Shown here piece by piece: positions 19,988-28,571 of a DNA stretch of 64,000 nucleotides. The notes below the pieces were generated by a model, which had not been told where the DNA came from, did no database searches, and saw nothing but the letters and a program-made list of their open reading frames with translations. Every line of letters starts with the position of its first letter. Positions within the stretch are counted from its first letter, which is position 1. Position numbers and translations under genes: made by a program. The stretch lies in NCBI GenBank assembly GCA_947164865.1, contig CAMUYA010000014.1, forward strand, positions 1-64,000, given 5' to 3'. The stretch comes from an uncultured Lachnospiraceae bacterium. Its GTDB lineage: Bacteria; Bacillota; Clostridia; Lachnospirales; Lachnospiraceae.

Positions 19988-20497
19988 ATGGAAGATTATT
20001 TCAAAATCGGAATTATAACTTCATCTCACGGCGTTCGCGGTGAGATGAAGGTTTATCCTACGACCGATGATCCAAGGCGCTTTAAGGCCTGCAAAGAAGT
20101 ATTTATCGAAGATAAAAACGGCACTTTAAAAACCTATAAGGTTGAAAGTGCGAGAACATCTTCCGATAAGGTTCTGCTTAAAGTCGAAGGAATCGACACT
20201 CCCGAGGAAGCTGTAAAGTATCGCCAAAGGGGTGTTTTTGTTGACCGCGAACATGCGGTAAAGCTGTCGGAAGATGAGTATTTCATAGCGGATCTTATCG
20301 GTATCGGAATCAAAAATGAGGACGGGGAAGACATCGGCACCTTGAAGGATGTTATCCAGACGGGTGCAAATGATGTTTATCAGATCGACCTTAAGGACGG
20401 GAGAGAATTGCTCTTACCCGCTATAAAGGATTGTGTGCTTGAAGTAAACGTCCGCGAGAATTATATTGTAGTTCATATTCTTGACGGACTGCTCTGA
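19988..20497 (+). CDS. rimM: Ribosome maturation factor RimM
   Basis: IGIITSSHGVRGEMKVYPTTDDPRRF. Confidence 0.95.
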   Translation: MEDYFKIGIITSSHGVRGEMKVYPTTDDPRRFKACKEVFIEDKNGTLKTYKVESARTSSDKVLLKVEGIDTPEEAVKYRQRGVFVDREHAVKLSEDEYFIADLIGIGIKNEDGEDIGTLKDVIQTGANDVYQIDLKDGRELLLPAIKDCVLEVNVRENYIVVHILDGLL

Positions 20498-20508
20498 ATA
20501 TTATCAAA

Positions 20509-21894
20509 ATGAAATTTACTGTACTTACTCTGTTTCCTGAATTTGTGGAAAATGCATTAAATACAAGTATTCTTGGAAAGGCCGGTCAAAAAGGCCTTTT
20601 ATCTTTTAATGTGGTAAATATCCGCGATTTTTCGGCAGATAAAAACAAAAGAGTAGACGATTATACATATGGAGGCGGAGCCGGTATGCTTATGCAGGCT
20701 CAGCCTGTTTATGATGCGTATTTAAGCTGTATTTCCGGTAATGACGGTAAAGAAAAGCCCAGAACCATATATGTCTCACCAAAGGGAAAACCTTTTACAC
20801 AAACAGATGCAGTTTCTTTTTCGTCGGAAGAAGAGATTGTTTTAGTGTGCGGTCATTATGAAGGGATTGATGAAAGAGCGCTGGAAAAGATCGGTGCAGA
20901 AAACTATTCCATTGGAGATTATGTGCTTACCGGGGGTGAACTCCCTGCTCTTGTGATGATAGATGCAATAGCAAGACTGTGCCCCGGGGTGCTGGGAAAT
21001 GATGAATCATCCGAGATAGAGTCTTTTCACAATGATCTGCTCGAATATCCACAATATACAAGGCCTGAAGTATGGGAAGGTATAAGAGTGCCGGAAGTGC
21101 TACTGAAAGGCGATCCGAAGCAGGTAAATGCCTGGAGACTTGAAAAGTCTAAAGAGATCACCGCAAAAGTAAGGCCCGATCTTTACGATAAATATGAAAA
21201 AAGATGCGCTGTTCTTGATAAGCTTTTAAAAGATAAGCGCAATAATATACAGATGATAGAGCAGCTCAGGCGCGGCATAGGTGAGATTATATCCGATGAT
21301 CCTCTTATCATAGTAAACCATTCAGACCGCGTTGCTCTAGCCGGACAGGAAGCGGATATATCCGCGGATGACCTTATTTCAATACTCCCCGATCATATAG
21401 AGCAGGTAGTTGTTACAGAAGAATTGGCCGGAAAGCTTTTAACTGATGAGAGATTCATGCTCTCATGCAGCATAATAAATTGCGTATATACGGAAAAGGT
21501 GCACAGAAAGGTGTTAAATAAGGATATAAGACCTCTTGGGATCGAATCGCTTGATTATGTTGAAAAGCATTATGATCTGGGTGGTGAAGGATATGCGAGA
21601 TCAAGGATCGAAGCCGGCGAGATGTATGGTATCTACGATGAAGGAAATCTTGCCGGGTTTATTGGACGCCACGGGGAGGGAAGCATAGGGCTTCTTTATG
21701 TGGATGAAGCATTCCGTGGTAAAGGATATGCTCAGGATCTTGAGAGTTTTATGTTTAATAAAGCGCTGGAAAAGGGCGAAACACCTTACGGACAGGTGAA
21801 GATCGAAAACGATGTTTCTTTTTCACTTCAGGAAAAGCTGGGGGTTTATGCCGGAGATAAGGTTTTTTGCTGGTTAAATGTAAAAAAGACTTGA
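20509..21894 (+). CDS. trmD: tRNA (guanine37-N1)-methyltransferase TrmD fused to C-terminal GNAT-like acetyltransferase domain
   Basis: N-terminal about 240 aa TrmD (LTLFPEFVENALNTSILGKA, GGGAGMLMQ, VCGHYEGIDERA, IGDYVLTGGELPA); C-terminal IGRHGEGSIGLLYVDEAFRGKGYAQDLESFMFNKAL = GNAT motif A. Confidence 0.93.
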   Translation: MKFTVLTLFPEFVENALNTSILGKAGQKGLLSFNVVNIRDFSADKNKRVDDYTYGGGAGMLMQAQPVYDAYLSCISGNDGKEKPRTIYVSPKGKPFTQTDAVSFSSEEEIVLVCGHYEGIDERALEKIGAENYSIGDYVLTGGELPALVMIDAIARLCPGVLGNDESSEIESFHNDLLEYPQYTRPEVWEGIRVPEVLLKGDPKQVNAWRLEKSKEITAKVRPDLYDKYEKRCAVLDKLLKDKRNNIQMIEQLRRGIGEIISDDPLIIVNHSDRVALAGQEADISADDLISILPDHIEQVVVTEELAGKLLTDERFMLSCSIINCVYTEKVHRKVLNKDIRPLGIESLDYVEKHYDLGGEGYARSRIEAGEMYGIYDEGNLAGFIGRHGEGSIGLLYVDEAFRGKGYAQDLESFMFNKALEKGETPYGQVKIENDVSFSLQEKLGVYAGDKVFCWLNVKKT

Positions 21895-21957
21895 TTTTTG
21901 CAAAGGTTTGTAGTAAATTATTAACGTTGCGTAAATAAGATGGTCCTCTGTTATCGC

Positions 21958-21980
21958 AGATCCCATAGATCAGGATCTGT
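21958..21980 (+). promoter_or_regulatory. Candidate 5'-leader hairpin upstream of rplS
   Basis: AGATCC-catagatca-GGATCT in the trmD-rplS gap; possible L19 leader, not verified. Confidence 0.3.
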
Positions 21981-22022
21981 CGAAGATATTAAGAACATCC
22001 ATTTAATGGAAGGAGCTTTAAA

Positions 22023-22370
22023 ATGAGCGACATTATCAAAGAGATCGAAGCAGATCAGCTTAAGAACGAAGTACCTGTATTCAACGTAGGCGATACCGTT
22101 AAGGTATACGGCAAGATCAAAGAGGGTAACCGCGAAAGAATTCAGATTTTCGAGGGAACAGTACTCAAGCGTCAGGGCGGAAGCAACCGCGAGACATTCA
22201 CCGTAAGAAAGACTTCAAACGGTGTAGGTGTTGAGAAGACATGGCCTCTTCACTCTCCCAATGTAGAGAAGATCGAAGTAGTCAGAAGAGGTAAGGTAAG
22301 ACGTGCTAAGCTTAACTACCTTCGCGACCGTGTTGGTAAGAAGGCTAAGGTTAAAGAGATCGTTAAATAA
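22023..22370 (+). CDS. rplS: 50S ribosomal protein L19
   Basis: [36 protein letters not shown]. Confidence 0.97.
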   Translation: MSDIIKEIEADQLKNEVPVFNVGDTVKVYGKIKEGNRERIQIFEGTVLKRQGGSNRETFTVRKTSNGVGVEKTWPLHSPNVEKIEVVRRGKVRRAKLNYLRDRVGKKAKVKEIVK

Positions 22371-22382
22371 TCTTTGGAAGAC

Positions 22383-22414
22383 AGGCAGTTCGGTAAGCGG
22401 ACTGCCTTTTTTTT
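22383..22414 (+). terminator. Rho-independent terminator after rplS
   Basis: AGGCAGTtcggtaagcggACTGCCT followed by T-run. Confidence 0.85.
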
Positions 22415-22442
22415 ATGCCTGTTTTATGGTATACTAAACCCT

Positions 22443-23024
22443 ATGGAACGAAACTTAAGCGGTCTTTCTTTTTACAAGCGCAGAAAGAAAATAAGTCATA
22501 AAGCAATACATGAAATCTTCGGATGGATACTGAGCGTTTTTATTACCATATTTCTGGGAACCGCGCTGGTTGTACTGTTTGGTATGAAGACCGAGGTCAG
22601 CGGGTTTTCCATGGAGCCTGTTATAAAAAACTCGCAGCCCGTATTGGTGGACAGATTTAGTTATGTTCTCGGCAAGCCCAAGGTTGGTCATGTGGTACTG
22701 TTTTTGCCAAACGGTAATGAAAACTCAAATTATTACGCAAAGAGAGTTGTGGCGGTACCGGGCGATACGGTACTTATAGAGGCCGGTCATCTGTATGTTA
22801 ACGGTGTTCCATCCGAGATTGTGACCTCATATATATCAGAGGCAGGAATAGCGGAAACGGAACTGGTGCTTGAAAACGGAGAATACTTTGTGATGGGTGA
22901 CAAACCATCGGAAAGCGAAGATAGCCGGTCTTCGGGAATCGGACCCGTAAGCATTGAGGATATAGTTGGCAAGGTATGGTACAAACTTCCCGTACAGGGA
23001 GGAAAGATGGGATTTGTGAAATGA
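22443..23024 (+). CDS. lepB: Signal peptidase I (first paralog)
   Basis: GFSMEPVIKNSQPVLVDR, YYAKRVVAVPGDTV, YFVMGDKPSESEDSR. Confidence 0.92.
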   Translation: MERNLSGLSFYKRRKKISHKAIHEIFGWILSVFITIFLGTALVVLFGMKTEVSGFSMEPVIKNSQPVLVDRFSYVLGKPKVGHVVLFLPNGNENSNYYAKRVVAVPGDTVLIEAGHLYVNGVPSEIVTSYISEAGIAETELVLENGEYFVMGDKPSESEDSRSSGIGPVSIEDIVGKVWYKLPVQGGKMGFVK

Positions 23025-23863
23025 GTTATGAATGGTATCCCGGTCATATGACGAAAGCTGTCAGAATGATGCGAGAGGAGCTTTCGCTGGTGGATCTGGT
23101 GATCGAACTGCTTGACGCCAGAGCTCCGCAGAGCAGCCGGAATCCTGACATTGATGAACTGGGGAAAAATAAATACCGACTGATTATCCTAAATAAAGCG
23201 GATCTGGCAGATAAGGATGTCCTGGATAAGTGGACAGAGTATTTCGGATCAAAGGGGCTTACTACCGTTACAGCCGATTCCAGAAACCGTAACTTTGTCA
23301 AACAGGTAGAGCTTTCGGTTAAAGAAGTGTGCAGGGAGAAGATCGAGCGAGACAGGAAGCGCGGGATCAAAAACAGACCGGTAAGAGCCATGGTGTGCGG
23401 TATTCCCAATGTCGGTAAATCCACATTCATCAATTCTTTTGTGGGAAGGACAACTGCCAAGACCGGAAATAAGCCAGGAGTGACAAGGGGAAAACAGTGG
23501 ATAAGGCTTAATGATTCCCTTGAATTGCTTGATACGCCGGGAATCCTGTGGCCGAAATTTGAGGATAAATCTGTCGGTATAAAACTGGCCATGCTGGGTA
23601 CCATCAATGATAACATCATAGATTCACAGGATCTTGCGGTTCATATCATAGAATATCTCAAAGAGTCTTATCCGGGGGCATTAAAAAGCCGATATGATAT
23701 TTGTGAGGACAGGTCTTCGCCGGAGATTCTCACGGATATTGCAATAAACAGAAAAGCAATAAGAAAAGGAGAAGAGCCCGATACGGAAAAAGCCGCCTAT
23801 TATCTGACGGACGATCTGAGATCGGGAAGGCTCGGACGCATTTCACTGGAATTGCCGGGCTGA
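23021..23863 (+). CDS. rbgA: Ribosome biogenesis GTPase YlqF/RbgA
   Basis: YEWYPGHMTKA; circularly permuted GTPase motifs NKADL, GIPNVGKSTFIN, DTPGIL; ATGA overlap with lepB. Confidence 0.95.
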   Translation: MSYEWYPGHMTKAVRMMREELSLVDLVIELLDARAPQSSRNPDIDELGKNKYRLIILNKADLADKDVLDKWTEYFGSKGLTTVTADSRNRNFVKQVELSVKEVCREKIERDRKRGIKNRPVRAMVCGIPNVGKSTFINSFVGRTTAKTGNKPGVTRGKQWIRLNDSLELLDTPGILWPKFEDKSVGIKLAMLGTINDNIIDSQDLAVHIIEYLKESYPGALKSRYDICEDRSSPEILTDIAINRKAIRKGEEPDTEKAAYYLTDDLRSGRLGRISLELPG

Positions 23864-23873
23864 AAGAAAGAAT

Positions 23874-24515
23874 ATGGAAAACGAAAAAACTAAAATTGCT
23901 CAGAATAACGACGCGGAGCTCAAAGGCACCGGGGGGGACAAAAAGAAAAGCAAATATAACAGTAAACTGAAGGAATTGTTTACAACAGCCCTTTATTTTA
24001 TCGGAGTGCTTTTTGTAACCTGGCTTCTTATAACGTTTGTTATACAGCGTACCGTTGTGGAACAGACTTCAATGGAGACCACTCTTCAGTCGGGGGACAG
24101 CCTTCTTGTTGATAAGATTTCATATCGCTTTACTGATCCAAAGAGATTTGAGATCGTGATCTTTCCTTATAAGCTGGCAGAAAAGAAGACTTTTTATATA
24201 AAGCGAGTGATCGGACTCCCCGGCGAGACTGTAAGAATAGATTATGACGGAAACATATACATAAACGGTGAGATCCTTGAAGAAGACTACGGAAGAGAAG
24301 TGATACAACCCAACTCGGTCTGGTCCGCAAAAATGTATGAAGGTGTAACACTTGCCGATGATGAATACTTTGTAATGGGGGATAACAGGAATAATTCAGT
24401 CGACAGCCGTTTTGATAATGTGGGGCCTATCAAACGTGATGATATTATAGGTCGTGCTATCCTAAGGATATGGCCGCTTAACAAATTCGGAAAGATCAAA
24501 AAAACCGGTGCATAA
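23874..24515 (+). CDS. lepB: Signal peptidase I (second paralog)
   Basis: VEQTSMETTLQSGDSLLVDK, FYIKRVIGLPGE, YFVMGDNRNNSVDSR. Confidence 0.94.
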   Translation: MENEKTKIAQNNDAELKGTGGDKKKSKYNSKLKELFTTALYFIGVLFVTWLLITFVIQRTVVEQTSMETTLQSGDSLLVDKISYRFTDPKRFEIVIFPYKLAEKKTFYIKRVIGLPGETVRIDYDGNIYINGEILEEDYGREVIQPNSVWSAKMYEGVTLADDEYFVMGDNRNNSVDSRFDNVGPIKRDDIIGRAILRIWPLNKFGKIKKTGA

Positions 24516-25275
24516 TAAAATGAAAACTATATCTGAAATCTCAGCTCTTTTCAAAGCAGCCGGTGTTGCGGATCTGCCGGAACTCATAGGCGAGTATTCG
24601 GATGATGAAAGGGGCGGTGTTAGAAAGCTTATCGAGGGTGCTAACAAAAAGATCGCAGCCCTTGAAGCTGAGAAAAAAAGAATATATGCCCTGTCGGAAT
24701 TTGAGAGACAATACGCCGACTGCAGGTTTATCTGCGGTATTGATGAAGTCGGACGCGGACCGCTTGCCGGTCCGGTGGTGGCAGGTGCCGTTATTCTTCC
24801 GAAGGATTGCGATATCCTTTATATCAACGATTCAAAAAAGCTCTCGGAGAAAATGCGCGAAGAGCTTTATGACGAGATAAAAGAAAAAGCTGTAGCGGCG
24901 GCTGTAGGTCACAGCTCTGCACAGAGGATTGACGAGATAAACATTCTTCAGGCTACATATGAAGCCATGAGAGAGGCTATTTCAGGGCTTGGAGTTGTTC
25001 CGGATATTCTGCTTAACGACGCTGTTACAATCCCCGGTGTAAACATAAAGCAGGTTCCGATAATTAAAGGTGACGCAAAGAGCATATCCATCGGCGCTGC
25101 CAGCATCTTTGCCAAAGTGACCAGAGACAGAGAAATGGTGGAATACGACAGACTGTATCCCGAATACGGCTTCGCAAAACATGTGGGCTATGGTACTGTT
25201 CAGCATATAGAGGCCATAAAAGAATACGGTCCCTGTCCGATACACAGAAGGACATTTATAAAGAATTTTATCTGA
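24508..25275 (+). CDS. rnhB: Ribonuclease HII
   Basis: CGIDEVGRGPLAGPVVAGAVIL. Confidence 0.95.
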   Translation: MHNKMKTISEISALFKAAGVADLPELIGEYSDDERGGVRKLIEGANKKIAALEAEKKRIYALSEFERQYADCRFICGIDEVGRGPLAGPVVAGAVILPKDCDILYINDSKKLSEKMREELYDEIKEKAVAAAVGHSSAQRIDEINILQATYEAMREAISGLGVVPDILLNDAVTIPGVNIKQVPIIKGDAKSISIGAASIFAKVTRDREMVEYDRLYPEYGFAKHVGYGTVQHIEAIKEYGPCPIHRRTFIKNFI

Positions 25276-25279
25276 CTGT

Positions 25280-27190
25280 ATGAACATTAACGATATTCTG
25301 CAAGGCAACAGAATAAGCGAAAGCCGCATAACGAATACCGAAAATGCTGCTTCGGACAGACCGGCATCTGCCACTTCGGCCGATGCTGTCTTGGAGTCTT
25401 TAAAAGCAGGAGATTCACTGAGAGCAAAAGTGCTCTCACGTGATGGAAACCAGGTGCTTTTATCTCTTCCGGGAAATAAAGAATTCACAGCCAGAATATC
25501 TGAAGGAATCAATCTGGATATAGGTAAACTCCTTACCTTCGAAGTGAAAAGCGCAGGACAGGGACTTATGCTGTCACCGCTTTTCACCAATCTGTCATCC
25601 GATCCCAATGTATCAAAAGCATTAAATATGGCCGGGATTCCGGTAAATGAAGACTCCGCTGTCATGACTAAGGAAATGATGCAGGCGGGAATGTCCGTTG
25701 ACAGGCAATCGCTTTCGGGAGTATACAGGGATGTTGTGAATTTCCCCGGATATCCCGTTAATGATATAGTGGACCTTCATAAATTGGGAATAACTGTAAA
25801 TGAGAATAATCTTGAGCAGCTTGAATCATACAAAAATCTTTCCTATCAGATAGGTGAGGGAATGAATGAAGTTGCAACGGAGCTTTCCGAACTCATATCG
25901 GGTCTGGCCGATTCAGGAGAAGATGAAAAAGCCGCAGCTGTTTTGGGTAAGCTTATAGATATTGCAGCCGATAATGTAACGGAAGGCGGTGAAAAAACGG
26001 CTCCTGCGGAATCTGCCGGAGAGAACGCTATAGCAGGAAATGCTCTTGCAGAAGGAAACGAGAGCGTAAACACTTCTTCCGAAGCGGGAAAAGCTGTAAA
26101 TGCTGATGTCAAAGAAACCGGAAACGCGATTGTAAATACTCTTGTATCAGATGCGGAAGCAGGCTCTGTTGAGAATAAAGACGGTGAGGGAAAAGAGTTA
26201 TCCGCAGCGGAAAGAGCTTTAAGACTTCTATCCGAGAGAAGCGCAAATCAGGATGAAGCAGGTACCGCCGACAGTATAAAAAAGACTCCGACCGAGACTT
26301 CCGAACCGGAACGTGCAGGCCAAAGTGCGGATAATACAAAGACATTTTCCAGAATTGAGATAAATGATAATTCCAGGCTTACTTTTGCGAATGAGCTGGA
26401 GAAAATAACCGGAAGAAATGATCTTCAGAATAAAAGCTTTAATGAACTTCTCGATATATCAAAACAGATCATTAATGACGGACTGGCAGGTAAAAACCCG
26501 GGAATGATGCACCGCCTGCTGTCCAGCGATAACGCAAGAGATACGATCCTTTCAGGGGCGGCTTCAAAGTGGGAGATATCGCCTGCTGAAGTTGCGGATA
26601 AGGATAAAGTGATGGAGCTTTACACCAGACTCACGAGGCAGCTAAGAGAAGTGACTGACACACTTGAAAGCGTAGGACTTAAAGATTCATCTGCCGGCCA
26701 GTCCGCCGGAAATATGAGTAATAATCTCGATTTTTTGAGCCAGGTTAATCAGATGTACTCATATATACAGCTCCCGATCAAATTGTCCGGAGGAGAATCG
26801 GCACATGGAGATCTGTATGTATACTCCAACAAAAAGAAATTGAATGCGAAAGATGGAGTAGTCACAGCACTTTTACATCTGGATATGGAGCATCTGGGAC
26901 CTGTAGATGTTCATGTCAGCCTTGATACTTCCATGGGTAAAAAGATCAGTACAAGATTCTATGTTGCTGATGACTCCATACTCGATTTTCTGAGCAGTCA
27001 TATCGATGAGCTCAATGCGAGGCTGGAAAAGAAAGGCTATAATGTTACCGCCAAAATGACGGTTAAAGGTTCGCCCGAGAGCAAGGAAGATCCGTTTTCG
27101 GGTGCCGCTGACGGCGGTGGAATAAACGGTATTCTCTCACAGACAGGAACGGTAAAGCTGGCAGAATACTCCTTTGATGTGAGGACGTAA
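25280..27190 (+). CDS. FliK-like (flagellar hook-length control C-terminal domain) protein
   Basis: 636 aa low-complexity Ala/Glu/Ser-rich middle; C-terminal LHLDMEHLGPVDVHVSLDTSMGKKISTRFYV resembles FliK C domain; position between rnhB and flhB-like as in B. subtilis ylqG. Confidence 0.7.
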   Translation: MNINDILQGNRISESRITNTENAASDRPASATSADAVLESLKAGDSLRAKVLSRDGNQVLLSLPGNKEFTARISEGINLDIGKLLTFEVKSAGQGLMLSPLFTNLSSDPNVSKALNMAGIPVNEDSAVMTKEMMQAGMSVDRQSLSGVYRDVVNFPGYPVNDIVDLHKLGITVNENNLEQLESYKNLSYQIGEGMNEVATELSELISGLADSGEDEKAAAVLGKLIDIAADNVTEGGEKTAPAESAGENAIAGNALAEGNESVNTSSEAGKAVNADVKETGNAIVNTLVSDAEAGSVENKDGEGKELSAAERALRLLSERSANQDEAGTADSIKKTPTETSEPERAGQSADNTKTFSRIEINDNSRLTFANELEKITGRNDLQNKSFNELLDISKQIINDGLAGKNPGMMHRLLSSDNARDTILSGAASKWEISPAEVADKDKVMELYTRLTRQLREVTDTLESVGLKDSSAGQSAGNMSNNLDFLSQVNQMYSYIQLPIKLSGGESAHGDLYVYSNKKKLNAKDGVVTALLHLDMEHLGPVDVHVSLDTSMGKKISTRFYVADDSILDFLSSHIDELNARLEKKGYNVTAKMTVKGSPESKEDPFSGAADGGGINGILSQTGTVKLAEYSFDVRT

Positions 27191-27193
27191 GGG

Positions 27194-27481
27194 ATGGCGG
27201 AGAATAAGAAAAACAAAGTAAAAACAGCGGTAGCTCTGGAATACGATCCAAACGATGCTGCGCCGAAAGTCATTGCTACAGGACGCGGGATCATAGCGGA
27301 AAAGATCATCGAGAAGGCTCAGGAAGCGGATGTTCCCATACACAGGGACGATAAGCTTGCCGACACTCTTTCAAGGCTTGAGATAGGCGAAATGATACCG
27401 CCGGAGTTATATGAGGCGGTGGCTGAGATACTTCTTTTTGTTGACAATATGGACAAGATAAAGAGCAAGCTAAAGACGTAA
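27194..27481 (+). CDS. FlhB C-terminal-domain-like protein (YlqH/FlhX type)
   Basis: AVALEYDPNDAAPKVIATGRGIIAEKIIEKAQEADVPIHRDDKLADTLSRLEIGEMIPPELYEAVAEIL. Confidence 0.85.
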   Translation: MAENKKNKVKTAVALEYDPNDAAPKVIATGRGIIAEKIIEKAQEADVPIHRDDKLADTLSRLEIGEMIPPELYEAVAEILLFVDNMDKIKSKLKT

Positions 27482-27501
27482 AGCAATAGGGGAGAAGTAG
27501 T

Positions 27502-27864
27502 TTGAACAAAAGAGAAGAGGGGAATCGTTATGAGGAGATGGCGGCACATTTTCTGGAAAAACACGGCGTAAAGATAACCGACAGGAATTTCAGATGTCGG
27601 TTCGGTGAGATCGATATCATCGGTATTAAGGATGATGTGCTGATATTTTTTGAAGTAAAGTACAGATCGGGAACCGGGAAGGGCTGCGCCAAAGAGGCGG
27701 TGACTCATAACAAACAACGCATAATATGTTTGGTTTCGGATCATTACCGCGCTTATAAAAGACAATTTGCGGCTCTGCAGGTAAGGTATGATGTTATTGC
27801 CATAGATAAAGAAAAGATTGAATGGATACCTGCGGCATTTGATTATATCGGAAGAGGGTTTTGA
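27502..27864 (+). CDS. YraN family protein (UPF0102)
   Basis: GNRYEEMAAHFLEKHGVKITDRNFRCRFGEIDIIG. Confidence 0.93.
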   Translation: MNKREEGNRYEEMAAHFLEKHGVKITDRNFRCRFGEIDIIGIKDDVLIFFEVKYRSGTGKGCAKEAVTHNKQRIICLVSDHYRAYKRQFAALQVRYDVIAIDKEKIEWIPAAFDYIGRGF

Positions 27865-27875
27865 AAGGAGTTAAA

Positions 27876-28571
27876 ATGGATACGGTACTTGTTTGCGATG
27901 ATGATAAAGAGATAGTAGATGCGATAGAGATATATCTTTCAAGAGAAGGTATAAACGTATTAAAGGCGCATAACGGAAAAGAAGCTCTGGAGATCCTTGA
28001 AAAAGAGGATGTTCAGCTCCTTCTTGTGGACATTATGATGCCCGAGATGGACGGAATAGAAACAACCAAAAAGATCAGGGAGACCAGCTCTTTGCCTGTG
28101 ATCCTCCTTTCTGCCAAGTCGGAGGAAAAAGATAAGATACTCGGGCTTGATATAGGCGCGGACGATTATGTGACAAAGCCCTTTAATGCCGGAGAGCTTG
28201 TGGCCAGAGTAAAGTCAAATCTTCGAAGGTATACTTCACTCGGAAGCGCCAAGGATGAGAATTCTCACATCATAAGCATCGGCGGGCTTCTTATAAATGA
28301 CGAAAACAAGCAGATTTCGGTAGACGGTGAGTTTGTCAGGCTCACACCCATAGAGTATAATATAATGTTTTTCCTTGCAAGGAATAAGGGGACAGTATAC
28401 TCTTCCGCGCAGATTTATGAGCATATATGGAACGAGAAACCTCTTGATGCCGAGAATACCGTTGCCGTACATATAAGACATATCAGAGAAAAGATAGAGA
28501 TAAATCCCAAAGAACCGGAATATTTAAAAGTAGTATGGGGAGTCGGGTACAAAATAGAAGATAAGAAATGA
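27876..28571 (+). CDS. OmpR/PhoB-family response regulator
   Basis: VCDDDKEIV receiver, LLVDIMMPEMDGIE, winged-helix C-terminus VAVHIRHIREKIE. Confidence 0.93.
   Translation: MDTVLVCDDDKEIVDAIEIYLSREGINVLKAHNGKEALEILEKEDVQLLLVDIMMPEMDGIETTKKIRETSSLPVILLSAKSEEKDKILGLDIGADDYVTKPFNAGELVARVKSNLRRYTSLGSAKDENSHIISIGGLLINDENKQISVDGEFVRLTPIEYNIMFFLARNKGTVYSSAQIYEHIWNEKPLDAENTVAVHIRHIREKIEINPKEPEYLKVVWGVGYKIEDKK

Noticed and set aside
25846-26345. Low-complexity Ala/Glu/Ser-rich part of the FliK-like ORF as a possible tandem repeat
   Set aside because: Compositional bias without a periodic unit; typical of FliK linkers.
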